From contig NZ_SIRS01000003.1 of the NCBI RefSeq assembly GCF_004310335.1, positions 620,001 to 684,000 of the forward strand: DNA of 64,000 nucleotides, in the 5' to 3' direction. A model generated the notes under the pieces. It was not told the DNA's origin. It searched no databases and saw only the letters and a program-made list of their open reading frames with translations. The position numbers and the translations under genes are program-made. Origin of the DNA: Hyunsoonleella pacifica (lineage in GTDB: Bacteria > Bacteroidota > Bacteroidia > Flavobacteriales > Flavobacteriaceae). Position 1 is the first letter of the stretch. Every line of letters begins with the position of its first letter. Below, piece after piece: positions 1 through 9,090 of this stretch.

Positions 1-111
1 TGGGTTAGTGAATATGGACATAAATTAAATTTCAATAAAGGTATTGCAATTTGCCCCGAAAGCTACCAAGAGTATAAATTAGAAGATGCTAAAGTCTTAA
101 GAGTAAAATAA
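1..111 (+). CDS. wbpD: WbpD-like UDP-sugar N-acetyltransferase, C-terminal end only
   Basis: Only the last 36 codons are in the window; the frame is open from base 1 and stops at 109-111. The tail (W-V-S-E-Y-G-H near the start, C-P-E-S near residue 18) resembles the small C-terminal module of WbpD/WlbB acetyltransferases, which add the 3-N-acetyl group to UDP-2-acetamido-3-amino-2,3-dideoxy-glucuronate. The left-handed beta-helix catalytic part lies outside the window. Position supports the call: wbpE starts 5 bases downstream, followed by wbpB and wbpI, so the four would complete one pathway. The family call rests on a short tail plus context, hence moderate confidence. Confidence 0.65.
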   Translation, partial: WVSEYGHKLNFNKGIAICPESYQEYKLEDAKVLRVK

Positions 112-115
112 AAAT

Positions 116-1210
116 ATGAATATAGATTTTGCTAATTTAACAAAGTCATATCTTGAGCATAAAAAAGGAATTGATGATGCTATAGCTACTGTTATAGAAT
201 CTTCAGCTTTTATTATGGGAAAAAAAGTAAATGATTTAGAGTTGGGTTTAGAAAAATATACAGGAGCCAAATATGCAATTAGTTGTTCATCAGGTACAGA
301 TGCTTTATTACTTGCTATGATGGCAATAAACATAAAACCAGGTGATGAAATTATAACAACTCCCTTTACTTTTATTGCTACTGCAGAAACAATTGCTTTT
401 TTAGGAGCAACACCAGTTTTTGTAGATATCAATAATAGGAATTATAATATAAATGCTAATTTAATTGAAGAAAAAATTACTGAAAGAACTAAAGCAATTA
501 TACCAGTTTCTATTTTTGGGCAAACAGCAGATATCGATAAAATTAATGCTTTAGGAAAAAAGTATAATATACCAGTTATTGAGGATGCAGCTCAATCCTT
601 TGGTGCTACGTACAAAGGAAAAAAAAGTTGTAATCTTTCCACTCTAGGTTGTACCTCTTTCTTTCCAGCTAAACCTCTAGGTTGTTTTGGTGATGGAGGC
701 GCTGTTTTTACGAGTAATGAAGAATTAGCAGATAAGATTAAAAGTTTGAGAATACATGGTCAAACTAGAAGATATTATCATAAATATATAGGTATTGGAG
801 GGCGTTTAGACACCATACAAGCTTCTGTCTTAAATGAGAAGCTAAAGTATTATGAAAATGATATTTTTCGTAGGCAAAAGGCAGCTAATCTTTATACACA
901 AAAGCTCAAAGGTTTTATAGAGACACCAATAGTTCAAGCTGGATATACTTCAGTTTGGGCTCAATATTCTATTAGAATTGGGAATAGAGATGAAGTTCAA
1001 TCAAAGTTAAAAGAAAAAGGAATTCCAACGGCAATACATTACCCTAAACCTCTTCATTTACAAGAATGTTTTGAATATTTAGGATATAATAAAAATAGCT
1101 TCCCCGTTTCTGAATTGATATCAAATGAAATTATAAGTTTACCTATGAATCCCTACATAACTGAAGAAGAAATAGAATATATAAGCGAAAATTTGAAAAA
1201 AGCAATATGA
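116..1210 (+). CDS. wbpE: UDP-3-keto-GlcNAcA aminotransferase, DegT/DnrJ/EryC1/StrS family
   Basis: The 364-residue product is a PLP-dependent sugar aminotransferase of fold type I. The family signature is intact: S-C-S-S-G-T-D-A near 57-63, E-D-A-A-Q near 156-160, and the Schiff-base lysine K186 in F-F-P-A-K-P-L-G. In WbpE of Pseudomonas aeruginosa the corresponding lysine is residue 185 and the enzyme aminates UDP-3-keto-GlcNAc uronic acid using glutamate. Length is normal. The gene follows the wbpD-like gene by 5 bases and overlaps wbpB by 4 (ATGA), so it is probably translationally coupled. Exact substrate is inferred from the neighbouring wbpB, wbpD and wbpI genes. Confidence 0.9.
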   Translation: MNIDFANLTKSYLEHKKGIDDAIATVIESSAFIMGKKVNDLELGLEKYTGAKYAISCSSGTDALLLAMMAINIKPGDEIITTPFTFIATAETIAFLGATPVFVDINNRNYNINANLIEEKITERTKAIIPVSIFGQTADIDKINALGKKYNIPVIEDAAQSFGATYKGKKSCNLSTLGCTSFFPAKPLGCFGDGGAVFTSNEELADKIKSLRIHGQTRRYYHKYIGIGGRLDTIQASVLNEKLKYYENDIFRRQKAANLYTQKLKGFIETPIVQAGYTSVWAQYSIRIGNRDEVQSKLKEKGIPTAIHYPKPLHLQECFEYLGYNKNSFPVSELISNEIISLPMNPYITEEEIEYISENLKKAI

Positions 1211-2148
1211 AAAACTTTGCCCTGATAGGAGCTGCTGGTTATATAGCTCCTAGACACATGAAAGCTATCAAAGACACTAAAAACACACTATTAGCAGCAT
1301 ATGATAAAAATGATAGTGTAGGGGTTATAGATTCTTATTTCCCAAAAGCTGATTTTTTTGTTGAGTTTGAGAGATTCGATAGACATATAGAAAAATTGAA
1401 GTATGAGCAGCAATTATATTTAGATTATGTAAGTATTTGTTCTCCAAACTATTTACACGATGCCCATATTAGATTTGCATTAAGAAGTGGTGCAGATGCT
1501 ATCTGTGAAAAACCTTTAGTTTTAAATCCTTGGAATATAGATAAACTTCAAAAAGTAGAAGAAAAAACAGGAAAGAAAGTTTATAATATTTTACAATTAA
1601 GAGTGCATCCATCAATAATAGCTCTTAAAGAAAAAGTTAAAAACTCTCAAAATAAAAAAAAATTCGAAGTAGATTTGACTTATCTTACTTCAAGAGGTCA
1701 TTGGTACCATACGTCTTGGAAAGGTAATAAAAGTAAATCAGGAGGAATTGCTACAAATATAGGAGTGCATTTCTACGATATGCTATCTTGGATTTTTGGA
1801 GAAATCCAACAAAACATAGTTCATGTACACGAAGAAGATAGAGCGGCAGGATATTTAGAATTTGAAAACGCTAGAGTTAGATGGTTCTTATCTATAAATT
1901 CAAAATATTTACCCACAGATATTCAGAAAAAAGAACAAACCACATTTAGATCTATTACAATTGATGGAGACGAATTGGAATTTAGTGGAGGGTTTACAGA
2001 TTTACATACAATGGTATATAAAGATATTATTAATGGTAAGGGTTATGGTTTAAATGCAGCAAGAACTGCTATTCAAATTGTTCACGATATTAGAAATTCA
2101 ACACCATTAGGATTAAAAGGAGACTATCACACTTTTGCTAAAAAATAA
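1207..2148 (+). CDS. wbpB: UDP-GlcNAc uronate 3-dehydrogenase, Gfo/Idh/MocA family
   Basis: The 313-residue product has an N-terminal Rossmann fold (L-I-G-A-A-G-Y-I-A-P-R-H, residues 7-18) and the C-E-K-P motif of Gfo/Idh/MocA oxidoreductases near residue 99. The G-A-A-G-Y-I-A-P-R-H start and length match WbpB/WlbA, which oxidises C3 of UDP-N-acetyl-D-glucosaminuronic acid and supplies the keto sugar to WbpE. Family members recycle tightly bound NAD with 2-oxoglutarate, consistent with the partner aminotransferase using glutamate. It overlaps wbpE by 4 bases and precedes wbpI by 15. The upstream 6-dehydrogenase (WbpA) is not in the window. Confidence 0.88.
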   Translation: MKNFALIGAAGYIAPRHMKAIKDTKNTLLAAYDKNDSVGVIDSYFPKADFFVEFERFDRHIEKLKYEQQLYLDYVSICSPNYLHDAHIRFALRSGADAICEKPLVLNPWNIDKLQKVEEKTGKKVYNILQLRVHPSIIALKEKVKNSQNKKKFEVDLTYLTSRGHWYHTSWKGNKSKSGGIATNIGVHFYDMLSWIFGEIQQNIVHVHEEDRAAGYLEFENARVRWFLSINSKYLPTDIQKKEQTTFRSITIDGDELEFSGGFTDLHTMVYKDIINGKGYGLNAARTAIQIVHDIRNSTPLGLKGDYHTFAKK

Positions 2149-2163
2149 CTAGAAATTATTTTC

Positions 2164-3222
2164 ATGAAACCAAAAATAATTGTAGTAATAGGTGCAAGGC
2201 CACAATTTATTAAACATTTTCCATTTGAAAAAGCTTCTGAAAATAGGCTTAATCTAAAAACAATTCATACAGGGCAGCATTATGATAAAAATATGAGTGA
2301 TATATTTTTTGAACAATTGGGTATGAATAAACCTAATTATACTTTAAATATTGGCAGTGGGAATCATGGAGAACAGACAGGCAAAATGATGATTGAAATT
2401 GAAAAAATCATTATTGATGAAAAGCCTGATGGAATAGTTGTTTTTGGAGATACAAATTCTACACTAGCTGGGGCATTGGTGGCATCAAAACTTCACATCC
2501 CTGTATTTCATATAGAATCTGGCTTAAGAAGCTATAATAAAGAAATGCCCGAAGAAATAAATAGGATACTTACTGATCATGTTTCTAATATATTATTTAT
2601 TCCAAGTGAAATTGCTTCTGAAAATTTGATGAAAGAAGGAATCACTCAATGTGTATACAATGTTGGGGATATTATGAAAGATTTAGTAGAGATAGTTAAA
2701 AAGAAAGGTTTGTTTACTGATAAAAAATCAAGTATAGATAAATACTATTATGTAACAATACATAGACCTTATAATACTGATGAAAAAGATAGATTATTTG
2801 ATGTTCTTTTAGCTTTAAATAAACTTAATTTTAAAGTTGTTATGACGTTGCACCCGAGAACGAAAAATTTGTCAAATAAATATCAAATAAACTTAAATTC
2901 TTTTACCAATATTGAATTTATTGAACCACAATCATATTTTGATAATTTAAACTATTTATACCATTCTAAAGGTTTAATTACTGATAGTGGAGGTATGCAA
3001 AAAGAAGCTTATTGGTTAAAAAAGAAATGTATTACTATTCGAAAAGAAACTGAATGGATCGAAACTTTAGAGTTTGATGCAAATAAATTAATTTTTGATA
3101 AATTGTCTGATATCCAAGTTGAGTTAGATGTTACACCAACTAAATGGGATGTTGCTTTATACGGTTATGGTAATAGTGCAGATAAAATAGTTACTTCTAT
3201 TACTAAGTACTTTGATGAATAA
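2164..3222 (+). CDS. wbpI: UDP-GlcNAc 2-epimerase family (WbpI-like, non-hydrolysing)
   Basis: The 352-residue product has the UDP-GlcNAc 2-epimerase fold: G-A-R-P-Q-F-I-K at residues 9-16, H-T-G-Q-H-Y-D near 35-41, V-F-G-D-T-N-S-T near 92-99 and H-I-E-S-G-L-R-S near 116-123 (the WecB family usually has H-E-A-G-L-R), plus the C-terminal D-S-G-G-M-Q-K-E nucleotide loop. In the wbp setting this enzyme converts UDP-2,3-diacetamido-2,3-dideoxy-D-glucuronate to the D-manno form, the last step of the pathway. A WecB-type role on UDP-GlcNAc is the alternative. Its stop overlaps the start of the flippase gene by 11 bases. Confidence 0.85.
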   Translation: MKPKIIVVIGARPQFIKHFPFEKASENRLNLKTIHTGQHYDKNMSDIFFEQLGMNKPNYTLNIGSGNHGEQTGKMMIEIEKIIIDEKPDGIVVFGDTNSTLAGALVASKLHIPVFHIESGLRSYNKEMPEEINRILTDHVSNILFIPSEIASENLMKEGITQCVYNVGDIMKDLVEIVKKKGLFTDKKSSIDKYYYVTIHRPYNTDEKDRLFDVLLALNKLNFKVVMTLHPRTKNLSNKYQINLNSFTNIEFIEPQSYFDNLNYLYHSKGLITDSGGMQKEAYWLKKKCITIRKETEWIETLEFDANKLIFDKLSDIQVELDVTPTKWDVALYGYGNSADKIVTSITKYFDE

Positions 3223-4495
3223 AATTTTAGAAAAATTTCAATTGCTAAAATCAGAGTTTGTTAGAAATGTACTTCTAGTAATGACAGGAACTGCAATTTC
3301 TCAAGTTATTGCAATTGCTGTAACCCCCATTTTAACAAGAAATTATTCTCCTGATGATTTTGGTTTTTTATTAATATATCTTAGTATCTTAACCATAGCA
3401 GGAACTTGCTCAACAGGTAAATATGAGAAAGCTATTCTTATTGTTAAAACTGAAAGAAATGTAAAGAGTATCATATTTATATCATTAGTTATAAGTGTTA
3501 TTACAGCTTTCATTCTGTTTTTGATAATTTTATTTGCAAAAGAATTTATTATTAAATCTTTTGATATAAGAGAAAATTTATATAGCTGGTTGTTTACTCT
3601 TCCCTTTTTATTAATAATTTATTCTGAATATAATGTTCTTAAAGTCGTCTTGAATTTTCAAAGAAAATTCAAGACACTTTCTTTATCGAAGGTAGTTAAA
3701 ACAATTTCTAGTGTCATTATAAGTTTATTTTGTATCTTTTTTTTCAAAGATGCTAGAGGGTTAATTCTTGGTGAGATTTTTGGATTTACAATTGCATTTA
3801 TTTATGTATTTGTTTTAACATTTAATTTTTATCAATTCGATAAGAATATTGTAGTTAATTCCAAAATAGTTTCGGATAGATATAAAAGATTTCCTATTTT
3901 TTCTATACCTTCAGATTTTATGAATATGGCATCTTTTCAAATGCCAGCTTTTTTTTTAACAAGTTATTTTGGTGCAGGTGTTACGGGTTTCTATTCTTTA
4001 ATGAAAAGAGTTCTGGATGCCCCGATAGGTTTACTTTCTTCATCCATACTTGAAGTTTTTAGACAAAAAGCAGCTGAAGAATATTTACAAAATGGGAATT
4101 GCAAAAGTTTATTCATAAAAACTGCTAAGAACTTAGTAATTCTATCTGTAATACCATTTATAGTATTGTTTTTAACAGCGCCAAATTTGTTTTCTTTAAT
4201 ATTCGGAAACGAATGGTTTATAGCAGGTAAATATGCCAGAATATTATCCTTATACTATTTTTTTAAGTTTATTTCTAGTCCTTTGAGCTATATGTTTTAT
4301 ATAGCTGAAAAACAGAATATTAATTTTGTATTACAGCTTTATCTATTTGTTACTACTATTATTATTTTCAATTTGCCAAAATATATTTCAATATCAGAGT
4401 ATTATTTATTAGGGATTTATTCTATAAATCTTGTTATATTTTACATAATACTATTTGTTTTTTCTTATAGTTTCGCAAAAAATAACGTTAAATAG
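3212..4495 (+). CDS. wzx: Wzx-type polysaccharide flippase
   Basis: The 427-residue product is an integral membrane protein with about 12 hydrophobic segments and the N-terminal pattern of the polysaccharide transporter (PST/MOP) family: a short basic lead, then V-L-L-V-M-T-G-T-A-I-S-Q and the P-I-L-T-R-N-Y-S-P-D-D-F-G loop (residues 38-51). Wzx proteins flip undecaprenyl-linked repeat units across the inner membrane. The gene begins 11 bases inside wbpI and is followed 10 bases on by a glycosyltransferase, as expected in a Wzx/Wzy locus. ATG codons at 3212 and 3215 are both possible. A second, unlinked flippase gene lies at 38318. Confidence 0.85.
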   Translation: MMNKILEKFQLLKSEFVRNVLLVMTGTAISQVIAIAVTPILTRNYSPDDFGFLLIYLSILTIAGTCSTGKYEKAILIVKTERNVKSIIFISLVISVITAFILFLIILFAKEFIIKSFDIRENLYSWLFTLPFLLIIYSEYNVLKVVLNFQRKFKTLSLSKVVKTISSVIISLFCIFFFKDARGLILGEIFGFTIAFIYVFVLTFNFYQFDKNIVVNSKIVSDRYKRFPIFSIPSDFMNMASFQMPAFFLTSYFGAGVTGFYSLMKRVLDAPIGLLSSSILEVFRQKAAEEYLQNGNCKSLFIKTAKNLVILSVIPFIVLFLTAPNLFSLIFGNEWFIAGKYARILSLYYFFKFISSPLSYMFYIAEKQNINFVLQLYLFVTTIIIFNLPKYISISEYYLLGIYSINLVIFYIILFVFSYSFAKNNVK

Positions 4496-4505
4496 CTTTA
4501 GTAAT

Positions 4506-5699
4506 ATGAGAAACATAATATTAATATCTTTTTTTTGGACAGGTATTAGAGACTTTTTTTTGAAGGGAGAATTGGAATTTAAGGGAATGCCTGCTTTTAC
4601 TAATACTTTTTTAAAGTTACTACATGATGATAGAATTGGCACTATTTATGTTATTTTTTTTGGTAAACATATTGGTAATAAATATAAAATAAATAAAAAG
4701 TATTCAAATAAAATAAAAGTATACGGATTTGACCATAAAGGAGGAATAAGTACTGTAAAAGCTATAGTGAATTTATTTTGCCGCACCTTACGAATTATAT
4801 GCAATAACAAAATAAATGTTATTTATGGACATGGATCGACAGCTGGTTTTGCTGGTATTATAGGTAATATTACAGGTATTCAAAATGTCAGAAGAATTTA
4901 TGGTACATTTTTATGTGATAAATTAGATAAATCGAAATGGCATATTTTTTTGAATCATCCATTAGAATTTTTTGCATTTTCATTACCTGCAAAAGCAATA
5001 ATATGTACTAATGATGGAACAAAAGGAGATTTAGTTTATAATAAAATAGGGCATAAAAAAAGCACATTTTATTTTTGGTTAAATGGTATAGATAAAGCCA
5101 ATAACATCATATTACCTTATGAAGAGATAAATCAAAAGTATAAAATTGGTTTCACACCTCAAATTTGCTATTTGGCCAGAATTGATAAATGGAAAAGACA
5201 ACATTTACTGGTTGAAGCATTAAAAAAATTACATCAAAAAAAAATTATTTACAATACAATAATAGCTGGACCAATTATTAATAAAGAATATTATGAGGGT
5301 TTAAGCTTAGATATAAAGGATAACGGTTTATCAGATTACATAAAGTTAATTCCTGGCTTCACTAAAGAAGAAAGTATAAGTGTAATTAAACATTCAGAAT
5401 TAAGTGTATCTTTTTATGATTTCTCAAACTTGGGAAATGTTTTTTTAGAATCTTTAAGTTTGGGTACTGTCATGCTTTCTGAAAACATTAATAATTCACT
5501 TGAATTAATAGATGAAAAGGTATATTATAATACAAATCCTTTAAACTCTGAAGAAACTGCGAATCTTTTAGAAGATATTTTTAAAAATAAGCAAGATTTA
5601 TTTTCTAAATCAGAAGAAGCCATAAAATTTTCGCATGAATACCTTTTAACTTGGCCTGAGAGGGCGGCTAAAGAGATATCACTATTAGGTTTAAGTTAA
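4506..5699 (+). CDS. Glycosyltransferase, probably family 4 (GT-B)
   Basis: The 397-residue product has the two-domain layout of GT-B glycosyltransferases. The C-terminal half holds Y-L-A-R-I-D-K-W-K-R-Q-H followed by a family 4-like nucleotide-sugar region, including the late E-S-L-S-L-G-T-V segment. Part of the usual E-x7-E motif is modified (F-L-E-S-L-S-L-G). I chose ATG 4506 because an in-frame start at 4455 would put 17 codons inside wzx, and the protein then begins with a normal beta strand (M-R-N-I-I-L-I). Donor and acceptor cannot be deduced. The gene lies between wzx and the C5-epimerase-like gene in the same operon. Confidence 0.75.
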   Translation: MRNIILISFFWTGIRDFFLKGELEFKGMPAFTNTFLKLLHDDRIGTIYVIFFGKHIGNKYKINKKYSNKIKVYGFDHKGGISTVKAIVNLFCRTLRIICNNKINVIYGHGSTAGFAGIIGNITGIQNVRRIYGTFLCDKLDKSKWHIFLNHPLEFFAFSLPAKAIICTNDGTKGDLVYNKIGHKKSTFYFWLNGIDKANNIILPYEEINQKYKIGFTPQICYLARIDKWKRQHLLVEALKKLHQKKIIYNTIIAGPIINKEYYEGLSLDIKDNGLSDYIKLIPGFTKEESISVIKHSELSVSFYDFSNLGNVFLESLSLGTVMLSENINNSLELIDEKVYYNTNPLNSEETANLLEDIFKNKQDLFSKSEEAIKFSHEYLLTWPERAAKEISLLGLS

Positions 5700-5745
5700 A
5701 TGGCATTAATTGTAATCTGTATAAACACCTCATTGTAAATGCAAT

Positions 5746-6747
5746 ATGAATTTTTATTTTAAAATAAAACACTATCTATTCTTATACTTTAAAACAGAAT
5801 ATCATTATTTTTTAAAACAAGAAGAAAATGAGGAATTATGTCAAGATTACTGGATAAAGGGCTATAAGGTAAATATTGAATCTCGAAAATGGAGTATTGA
5901 AAACGGAATACCCTTAGGGTTATATAATGGAAAAATTAATGCTCCTTTAAAGTATAGAGTTCATATATCAGGTCTGTGTGAATATTGCTTCGCTTTAAGA
6001 GAAGTTGGTCAGCAATATAAACAAGAAAAAGTGGTAGATTTTTTGCTTAAAAACTTAGATACTGATAAAATTAATTTAGGCAATGATTTTTTGAAATTTT
6101 CTTTTTGGAAAACTTATGCAAATAATGATTTAGATCAATACTATGTGCATGGAATGGGGCAAGGACAAATATTATCTTTGTTAACTAGATATGCTTTAAA
6201 AAGAGAAACAGATGAAATAGAAAAGACGTTAATAGAGGTATCAAACTCTTACTTAATACCTTTTAATCATATTCATGGATTTGTTAATTTAAAAACAGAT
6301 AATAATGTGATTTTTGAAGAATACCCAAAAAATGTAGATAGACCTCACGTGCTTAACGGCTGGATTTATTCTTTATTGGGTTTATATGATTATATTCAAT
6401 ACGCATCTCTTAAATCAATAGAGGATAACCAATTAAATAATAAAAAAAGAGTATTTAATGATTCAGTTCGAACTTTACATTATATGCTTGAGGAATATAA
6501 TTTAGGTTTTTGGTCATTATATAATTTACCTAAAAAAAATGAAAATATTTGCAGTATTCACTATCAAGAACAACATATAGTTTTATTAAGGGCTATAGGT
6601 AAATTAACATCTGATAAGCATTTTATAAACTATAGTAATATATTTCAAAAACAGTATAACAATATTTTTTACAGGTTTTTAGCTTTATTTACTAAAGTTT
6701 TTATTTCTAATTTAATAAAACATAAATGGATATATAAAACTAATTAG
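5746..6747 (+). CDS. D-glucuronyl C5-epimerase-like protein
   Basis: The 333-residue product shows the signature of the D-glucuronyl C5-epimerase C-terminal domain: H-G-M-G-Q-G-Q at residues 135-141 followed by L-S-L-L-x-R, then F-E-E-Y-P at 190-194 and V-L-N-G-W-I-Y-S-L-L-G-L-Y-D at 202-215. Characterised relatives invert C5 of uronic acids in heparosan- or alginate-like polymers. There is no signal peptide, so here it probably acts in the cytoplasm on a lipid-linked or nucleotide-linked intermediate; that is inference. It is about half the length of animal enzymes, as in other bacterial homologues. Neighbours make a 2,3-diacetamido uronic acid, a plausible substrate. Confidence 0.8.
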   Translation: MNFYFKIKHYLFLYFKTEYHYFLKQEENEELCQDYWIKGYKVNIESRKWSIENGIPLGLYNGKINAPLKYRVHISGLCEYCFALREVGQQYKQEKVVDFLLKNLDTDKINLGNDFLKFSFWKTYANNDLDQYYVHGMGQGQILSLLTRYALKRETDEIEKTLIEVSNSYLIPFNHIHGFVNLKTDNNVIFEEYPKNVDRPHVLNGWIYSLLGLYDYIQYASLKSIEDNQLNNKKRVFNDSVRTLHYMLEEYNLGFWSLYNLPKKNENICSIHYQEQHIVLLRAIGKLTSDKHFINYSNIFQKQYNNIFYRFLALFTKVFISNLIKHKWIYKTN

Positions 6748-6772
6748 GTTTTAGTTCATTGATCGTTTTTAT

Positions 6773-7966
6773 ATGAAAATAAAAATTTCACATAATAGTT
6801 ATCAAAATATACTTTTGTCTCTTCTTCTAGTATCTGGAGTCTTAAAGGTGTTTTTAACATTTTATGAATATCCATTTGATATAACAATTCAAATATTATT
6901 TCTTATTGTTATAGATATCATTTATACGGGATTTTTTAAAGTCAAAATAGTGTTTAATAGAATAGAGTTATTCTATTTTGTTATTTTATTATTGTTTTAT
7001 CTAATTGCAGTTATAAGTATTAGTTACAGCTCTTCAAGTATTTTAGGTTTTAAGAAACTTTTCTTAATGCTAATTCCATTAATTGGTTTTTCATATGTAA
7101 AATTTATTAAACAAATAAATTTAAAAATTATATACATTTTTTTAATATATGTTACTATTCCATTGGCTATTTGGTTTATACTATGTAAGTATCTTTTATG
7201 GAATGATAGTTATTTTATGGACTTTAGTAACTCAAGATTTAAATTTAAATCTCTAAGGAATTCGTATTTAAATTTTGGATATTTATTAGGAATAACTTCA
7301 ATTTTATCATTAAAGTTTTCTAAAAATTCAATTGGGGTTTTAATATGCTGTTCTATTTTAATAATTGTTTTAGGTTCTAGAGGAGCTTTATTATTTTTAT
7401 TTTTAAGTTTGATTGTAATTAATTTCAAACAAATTCTTTTCTTTTTAGCTAAATTTAAAGTTAGAAAGAAAACTTTTAATTTGTTGACAACTTTTCTTTT
7501 AATTCTAACTTCTTTAATTATAATTTTTATAGAAAAAATAAAGCTTATTATTAATTACGGTATGATTAGGTTTTCTTCACTAATTAACGCTTCTGAAGAT
7601 GAATCTTTACTAGGAAGGTTAGACCAATACAGTTTTGTCTTAACAGAAGGAATAAAAGCTCAAGGACTAACTATTGGATATGGTTTAGGAAGTTTTAATA
7701 TAGATTATACTAATGAAAGCGATCTTGGTTATCCGCATAATATTTTTTTAGAAGCATGGTATGAATTAGGTTTTATTGCTATGTGCTTATTGATAATTTT
7801 TTTCGTTACACCTTTTTTTCATTTGAAGAGAAATAATGTTGTATATACTCTAGCTTTATTTGCTTTTTTAAATGCAATGAAAACTCTTAGTTTTTCAACA
7901 GATAGAAATTTATTTATTTTTTTTGGTATTATGCTATTTTATAAAGTATATAGTTTTACAAAATGA
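6773..7966 (+). CDS. wzy: O-antigen polymerase (Wzy-like) membrane protein
   Basis: The 397-residue product is strongly hydrophobic with about 10-12 membrane segments. It has a large periplasmic loop near residues 260-325 containing G-R-L-D-Q-Y, G-Y-G-L-G-S-F and Y-P-H-N-I-F-L-E, the pattern of the O-antigen polymerase/ligase (Wzy_C) family. Such proteins join undecaprenyl-linked repeat units, or ligate them to lipid A core. The gene sits after the C5-epimerase-like gene and overlaps the next glycosyltransferase by 4 bases. A second protein of this superfamily is encoded at 10471, so one may be the polymerase and the other the ligase, or the locus may have two polymerases. Confidence 0.78.
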   Translation: MKIKISHNSYQNILLSLLLVSGVLKVFLTFYEYPFDITIQILFLIVIDIIYTGFFKVKIVFNRIELFYFVILLLFYLIAVISISYSSSSILGFKKLFLMLIPLIGFSYVKFIKQINLKIIYIFLIYVTIPLAIWFILCKYLLWNDSYFMDFSNSRFKFKSLRNSYLNFGYLLGITSILSLKFSKNSIGVLICCSILIIVLGSRGALLFLFLSLIVINFKQILFFLAKFKVRKKTFNLLTTFLLILTSLIIIFIEKIKLIINYGMIRFSSLINASEDESLLGRLDQYSFVLTEGIKAQGLTIGYGLGSFNIDYTNESDLGYPHNIFLEAWYELGFIAMCLLIIFFVTPFFHLKRNNVVYTLALFAFLNAMKTLSFSTDRNLFIFFGIMLFYKVYSFTK

Positions 7967-9090
7967 TAAAAAAAATTGCGCATATTACTACTGTTCATTA
8001 TAGGTATGATGTAAGAATTCACTATAAATATTGCAAAACACTCTCAGAAGAAAAAGATTTTAAGGTTTTTCAAGTAGTATCTGATGGTTTGGGACCTGAA
8101 AACTTTGATAATTTGTCTGTGATAGATTTAGGCAGTATTAGATTTGGTCGCATAGGGAGGTTTTTTCTAGGTAATATAAAAGTTATTAACTATTGCTTAA
8201 AAACTAAAATGGATTTGTTTCATTTTCACGATCCAGAATTATTACCTTCTATTTCCTTACTAAAACTATTTGGGAAAAAAGTAGTTTTTGATATGCATGA
8301 AAACTTCCCTTCACAAATACTTACAAAGAGCTATTTACCAAAACTAATACGTGTAGCCTTAAGTAATACTGTAAAGTTTTTTCAAAATGTGCTATTCAAG
8401 TTTATACCAGTAATATTTGCAGAACATTCTTATGTCAAACATTTTAAAACAGTTAAGCATAAGGAAACAATACTAAACTATCCTTTAAAAAAGGAGTTTA
8501 ATTCTATTTCAGAAGTAAAAATGTCTGAATTTACATTAGGTTATATGGGTAGTGTAACTTTCGAAAGAGGTGTTTTGGTTATGTTGGAAGTGGTTTCTGA
8601 GTTAAGAAGGAAAGGAAGAAATATAAGTATAATATTTGTTGGCCCAATGGATGATAACATAACCGATATAGATATTGTTAAGAGAGGTGTTAGTGAAGGT
8701 TGGGCGGTTTTTAAAGGAAGATTAAAGGCAAAGGATGGATGGCGTTTAATGGCGCAATGCCATATAGGAATGGCCGTGCTTAAAAACTCTCCAAATTTTA
8801 TAGAATCCTACCCAACTAAACTATTTGAGTATATGTTGCTGAAATTACCAATAATTACTTCAAATTTTCCTTTGTATAAAAAAATAATTGATGATGCTAA
8901 GTGCGGTATTGTTGTAGATCCTGCTTCTAATGAAGAAATATGCAGTGCTATTTTAGAAATAGAAAATGATGAAACTAAACAAATGGTAATGGGAGAAAAT
9001 GGTAAAAAAACAGCCATTGAAAAATATAGTTGGGAAACCTCTGAATTAACAAAAATAAAAACTTTTTATAATAAAGTAAATCACTCCTAA
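7963..9090 (+). CDS. Glycosyltransferase family 4
   Basis: The 375-residue product is a GT-B enzyme. The N-terminal domain has H-F-H-D-P-E-L-L-P near residues 86-94 and F-D-M-H-E-N-F-P near 109-116. The C-terminal domain has L-G-Y-M-G-S-V-T-F-E-R-G and Y-P-T-K-L-F-E-Y-M, the nucleotide-sugar binding region of family 4 enzymes. It presumably adds one residue to the lipid-linked repeat unit at the cytoplasmic face. Its start overlaps the wzy-like gene by 4 bases and its stop overlaps the next gene by one (TAATG), pointing to tight coupling in one transcript. Sugar specificity is unknown. Confidence 0.82.
   Translation: MIKKIAHITTVHYRYDVRIHYKYCKTLSEEKDFKVFQVVSDGLGPENFDNLSVIDLGSIRFGRIGRFFLGNIKVINYCLKTKMDLFHFHDPELLPSISLLKLFGKKVVFDMHENFPSQILTKSYLPKLIRVALSNTVKFFQNVLFKFIPVIFAEHSYVKHFKTVKHKETILNYPLKKEFNSISEVKMSEFTLGYMGSVTFERGVLVMLEVVSELRRKGRNISIIFVGPMDDNITDIDIVKRGVSEGWAVFKGRLKAKDGWRLMAQCHIGMAVLKNSPNFIESYPTKLFEYMLLKLPIITSNFPLYKKIIDDAKCGIVVDPASNEEICSAILEIENDETKQMVMGENGKKTAIEKYSWETSELTKIKTFYNKVNHS

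Noticed and set aside
4455-4505. Upstream start of the GT4 gene within wzx
   Set aside because: It would overlap the flippase coding end by 41 bases and place 17 unrelated residues before the first beta strand.
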